Shown here one piece after another: positions 60,229-64,000 of a stretch of 64,000 nt of DNA (position 1 is the stretch's first letter; every line of letters begins with the position of its first letter). Under the pieces are notes generated by a model that worked only from the letters and a program-made list of their open reading frames with translations, did no database searches and was not told the DNA's origin. The position numbers were made by a program, and so were the translations under genes. The stretch spans positions 2,341 to 66,340 of the forward strand of contig UZAN01040536.1 of NCBI GenBank assembly GCA_900618425.1, given 5' to 3'. This stretch comes from Echinostoma caproni. Its lineage: Eukaryota; Platyhelminthes; Trematoda; Plagiorchiida; Echinostomatidae.

Positions 60229-62689
60229 AAACAAAATTGATAATCTTTCAAACCCCACTTCATAAAAGATGAAGCTTGTCTGGTATGGTAATGCTTCACA
60301 GAATTATTCAACCATAAAATGCACTATCAAAACATACCACACTGTGAATGTACCAGTGTAATTCAACTTATGTGAGAGAATTTATCCAGATTGTCTCCTT
60401 ATTTTTCCTTTCAGCACATCTCTACACAAGTGGAAACAATTTTTTTGAATTCGATCTCATGCGTATTTTGTAGGCGCAGTTTAGACCTTTTGAAGTTCAA
60501 AAAGAAACAAAATGATTCACCGTGGGAGAACAATTTTCAGTTTTCTTGATTTTTAACCATCAATCAGTATTCGAATAAAGAAGCCAAAAACACAGGTTAG
60601 CATAGTGTATCCTGGATCATTTCGCTGCATCTGTACACGTGCATATTGCAGTCCATGTGATCAAAAATATATGGTCAGTAAATAACAGAATTACAGGGAA
60701 ACTATGGTTCCAATCAACCAGTATGCACGAGTACAAACAGCAACCATTGAGTACACCATCCGAACGAGTATGTCAGCGAATGGAAGAAAAAACAAAAGCG
60801 TACGCGTACGTTTCTGTGTTTGTTCAAATAGCAATCATTTAGCCCGCTCTCTGTGACAAGAAATCAATAGATGAATCAATAAACTCGTGAGACTGGGTAG
60901 GTTTCGCGGTTAGGAGCAATTACCATATGATTTACTATTCGCCAACAATGAAAAGCAGCGAAGCTGCATCTGTTTATCGTCTCACTTTTTTCCGCATTTA
61001 CCATTTGGCCTTCGAGACAACAAAGTGGAACAGACAAATCAGTCAATGCAGCAGTGGCATGGCGGTGGCGGGGGCGAATGGGTGCCTTTTGCATATATAG
61101 ATGCCAGCGAGTTGATTGTTGGGGTGTATGCATGATGGTTATGATGCTGATAGTGGTGGTTGTGGTGGTGAGGGTATTCCACAAAAGACTGATATTGTTC
61201 ACGCGAAATAATCCCCTTGGTGTTTTACTGCATCTCTTCTCGCGTAAGAGAAAAAAAATGAGGCAAACCTTGCGCATTTGGCTGATTTCTTTCCCTAAAC
61301 AACGTGGCCAGACTCTGTTAATGAATGAAGATAAAAACGGAAAAAGTAGCGATAAGCGATTACACTCGCAAAACCACAAATTACTGATGGCTTTTGATCC
61401 GATCAATTCAACAGTTGCCCGCGTTCATTTTCATTGGTTGATTTCCACGAAACTGTTCATCCAATTAAATGGTTCTTACATTTAGGCAGTATTAAAGGGT
61501 TTCAGGTGAACAGACTAAGGAAAGTTTGTACTAGTGATTAGATTTGGACAAACTTTTGTTGAAAACTACCGAAGTTATACTATTTATATGTCTGACAACT
61601 GTTTGGTTGCATAGAATTTCAACCGAATCGCTTGAGTCCAAATTGTATATCACTATTTACATTTGTACACAGCAAACAAGAATTGTAACCGAATTTATTT
61701 GCAGACAAAACTATACACACGGGACACAATGGAAAGTATGCCCATGACGTAACCCAGCATGGAGTCTAATGTGAGGAAAAGATAACCCGAATGAAATTTC
61801 GGTAAATCCCCGGCACGGTCATTTAGTCTCCGAAAGGCAAACGTACATATGTGGCCAGGAATATATAGAAGGATTCAGGCAATAATAAGTACCATATTAC
61901 CCAATGCAAAATAGAATAGCACGCAATCCGACCTGCGCGCTCTTGACGAAGCAATATGAACAACAATTTTCGAGCAAATAAATTTCAAGCTGATGGAAGA
62001 ATAAATCACAGTGACGTTTAACCTTCTGCGATGTATTCACCCACGCAAAAGACTGACATGATGAAAAACACAATGTTGATAGTAACTAACCTACTGAACT
62101 CATGTAGACATCATATCGTTTTCTAATTTTTTCCACTACTTAACCCGAAGTCGTAACGGATTGATCTCATCTGCTAAAAAGGGGTCTTGAAAAAAATGGC
62201 ACAAAAATTGTCTATACAATTAACAAATAATCCAATTTGTAGGCTTTCTGCAGTATTATGGAGACTATTGGGGCTCATTCTTATCTCAATTTATTTATTG
62301 AATAGAATGCATCATGATAGAACAGACTCAGTAGGTGGGCGATTTCCTCTCCTGGAAAATTTGTTCACTGAATCCAACTTATGAAGTGATAAGTTTCACA
62401 CACAGGTGGGCTCTGATTAATGATGAATTGTCCCTATCAGGTGCCCAACCATCAAGTTGGCAATAACTACAAACATGAGTTTTCACTAGGACGTCGCGGG
62501 TTTTCCAGCCTCAATGAATGTAACACACTGGATACATTCTTCAAATAGCTGTAATGTACTGATCGATTGTTGATTTCCCGCTACTGTTATCTTAATGACA
62601 ATAACTGACCTATTCGTGAGATAAACTATCACTTCCTTCAACCAATTGTTGCTGTTAATCCTGTCTCTTATTTTCTTTTCATTTTACTT

Positions 62690-62860
62690 CCTTTCATTGA
62701 ATATACAAAGATACAATTTTCAGGAAGAAGAAGCGACTAATCAAAGGGCTGCTATGCAAAATACAATGGGGGAAGACAGGCGGTGGTGGTAGGATTCGAA
62801 TACATCCCCGGGTGATAATTTGATGACGTTATCACCTGGTCACCACCGTCCAACTCAAGC
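62690..62860 (-). repeat. SINE-like repeat D, copy 4 (antisense)
   Basis: T-rich sequence is followed by TTGAATATACAAAGATACAA, then GGGGGAAGACAGGCGGTGGT and AGGATTCGAATACATCCCC, an antisense box-B-like segment. It ends in TCACCTGGTCACCACCGTCC. It matches 49735-49880 best and 47265-47460 more weakly. Confidence 0.6.
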
Positions 62861-63616
62861 CACCTGACTCCCAGGCTGGTAGACGACGGCATTACCATGT
62901 TCTTATTACTAAATTGCAGCCTTATTCATTCGTTCTCAACCTAAATTTCCCAACCAAAAACAAATGTCTCCAAGTGAGAAGGTAAGGTGCTTGGCAGATA
63001 CCTGAGACACGAGTTTATCCACCTTATTCGAAAAAAATTACGCTGTGACTTGCCCTCTGGTATGTGAAACGGAGAGCGAATGATGCAATTAAAACCTGAA
63101 TGTCTCTAGGATATCCTGAACGCAAACTAAGTTCCAGGAAGCTCGACAACAGATCAACCAGTCCCATTATTACACGATCACCTTTATTGATATCTTCATC
63201 TGGATCGTGGCGGTGTTAACCAAGCTCTCATCAGCAAGTTCTTCTGGTCAGCTGAGACTTCTTAGGCAAATTGTGTTTCGTTAACATAAACCGATCGACT
63301 TCCAAAACGAACCACCCGCCTCCGGGTTCTTTGATCAGAAAAACCGGTTAGCTACCGTCCAGCGGAAACGATTCACACATTATGTTGTTCTTGACGTTGT
63401 TGCTGTCCTGCTCATTGATCAGCTTGTAAATAATCAAGGAGCTTCCGCAAAATTTAGCTCTGCACAAAATTGATGTTAGTAGATGAATTTATCACTTGAA
63501 ACACAGTTCACTTGTGAGCAGCAACAACTGAACGATTTAATCAGGCTGTCGAATATCATCACTTTTCGATCAGATTTGGAATATCGTTTTTGTGTTTTAT
63601 TTCCCACTCTCTTCAG

Positions 63617-63782
63617 CCTGGAAGAAACTCTGTCATCAGCCGGTTTTGATTTGTGGACATTGTGCCGCACAACTCCGGAGGAACTGAACGCATGTGGCGT
63701 CACCAATCCAGCTGATCGGCAAGTGCTACGCATGGAGCTGAACCGCTTGCAATTGCCCGACCTGATCCCTGATCAATTGCCG
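63617..63782 (+). CDS. CASKIN: Caskin exon: remainder of SAM1
   Basis: The acceptor is TATTTCCCACTCTCTTCAG|C and the donor CCG|GTTAGT. One base completes the Arg codon from 59469, then 55 codons follow and the exon ends in phase 0. The peptide holds LEETLSSAGFDLWTLCRTTP, EELNACGVTNPADRQVLRM and LNRLQLPDLIPDQLP. This matches vertebrate Caskin SAM1, which reads AGYDV.TI.RMTPEDL, then AIGVTKPGHRKKI, then a W-L-P linker to SAM2. The TPE-L and GVT-P--R elements define the SAM loop and the last helix. Caskin SAM pairs form helical oligomers, so this exon is the polymerisation part of the scaffold. The usual Lys-rich end helix is changed here (ADRQVLRMELNRL). SAM2 is not seen in the window. Confidence 0.95.
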
Positions 63783-64000
63783 GTTAGTAGTGGGCTTTTG
63801 TTTTGTCATACCCTTTCAACAAACTACTTACCTTCTCATCAGTCTCTGTTTAACCTACTTTACAGGTCGATTTGGAATAACTAATTCAAAGCTTGAGTAA
63901 GACCAAACACTTTTTCTAGTCAGCCAATCTGGTGCTTTGAACAAAAGTCCAGGTTAAACTAACCCAAATAGTGACACACACCACGCTTAAAAATAGCCTA
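63783..64000 (+). other. Final segment: intron, with a possible terminal micro-exon at 63866
   Basis: After GTTAGT there is a strong acceptor at 63865 (CTGTTTAACCTACTTTACAG|GTC), only 83 bp on. In the required phase 0 it reads V-D-L-E and then TAA at 63878-63880. If used, the protein ends right after SAM1. If not, the true SAM2 exon lies beyond the window. A donor-like GTAAG occurs at 63896. The last 100 bases show nothing else. Confidence 0.4.

Larger units (their letters stand above)
59470..63616 (+). other. Intron splitting SAM1 (about 4.1 kb)
   Basis: It runs from GTAAGC to CACTCTCTTCAG. It holds an (AAT)n tract at 60186-60226 and a SINE-like repeat D copy at 62690-62860. A pair of overlapping long open frames lies at about 60876-61485: 177 codons on the minus strand and 144 on the plus. 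Neither matches a family I know. The remainder shows nothing I can support. Confidence 0.75.

Noticed and set aside
60013..60258. Frame with poly-Leu (minus) or poly-Asn (plus)
   Set aside because: It is the translation of the (AAT)n microsatellite.

Overview
The window looks like intron-dominated, AT-rich nuclear DNA of an animal, most probably a parasitic flatworm (digenean trematode). The reasons are multi-kilobase introns around short GT-AG exons, decayed CR1-type LINE fragments, several tRNA-like short repeats, AT and trinucleotide microsatellites, and assembly gaps. There are no bacterial operons, no CRISPR array and no functional tRNA or rRNA gene that I can see. The species assignment is inference.

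One plus-strand gene runs through almost the whole window. I identify it as a Caskin-type scaffold protein (vertebrate CASKIN1/2, fly Ckn). The identification rests on an SH3 domain split over exons at 41860-41954 and 50907-51083, a long Ser-rich linker at 52941-59400, and a first SAM domain split over exons ending at 59469 and starting at 63617. The exon phases agree across the junctions: 4198 (phase 0) to 36590, 36758 (phase 1) to 41860, then phase 0 joins to 58847, and a phase 2 join from 59469 to 63617. Exons 36590 to 63782 join into 649 codons without a stop. The ankyrin repeats expected at the N terminus are not in the window and should lie upstream. The second SAM domain should lie downstream, unless the putative short terminal exon at 63866 is used.

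Layout: 1-3.7 kb, non-coding with short repeats; 3.56-4.2 kb, a CCAAT-box cluster followed by a candidate exon; 4.2-36.6 kb, a very long intron holding facing CR1 LINE fragments (about 12.6-16.3 kb), fold-back repeats with tRNA-like arms, a 142 bp perfect palindrome and some unexplained open frames; 36.6-51 kb, linker and SH3 exons, with a possible two-exon nested gene (44.39-44.90 kb) and a CDGSH-like relic (45.16 kb) inside the SH3-splitting intron; 51-59.5 kb, linker exons; 59.5-64 kb, the intron within SAM1 and the SAM1 end.

Three large N gaps (27047-27463, 45701-46615, 57262-57812) limit what can be said. The third has the same 26 bases on both sides, so its size is doubtful.
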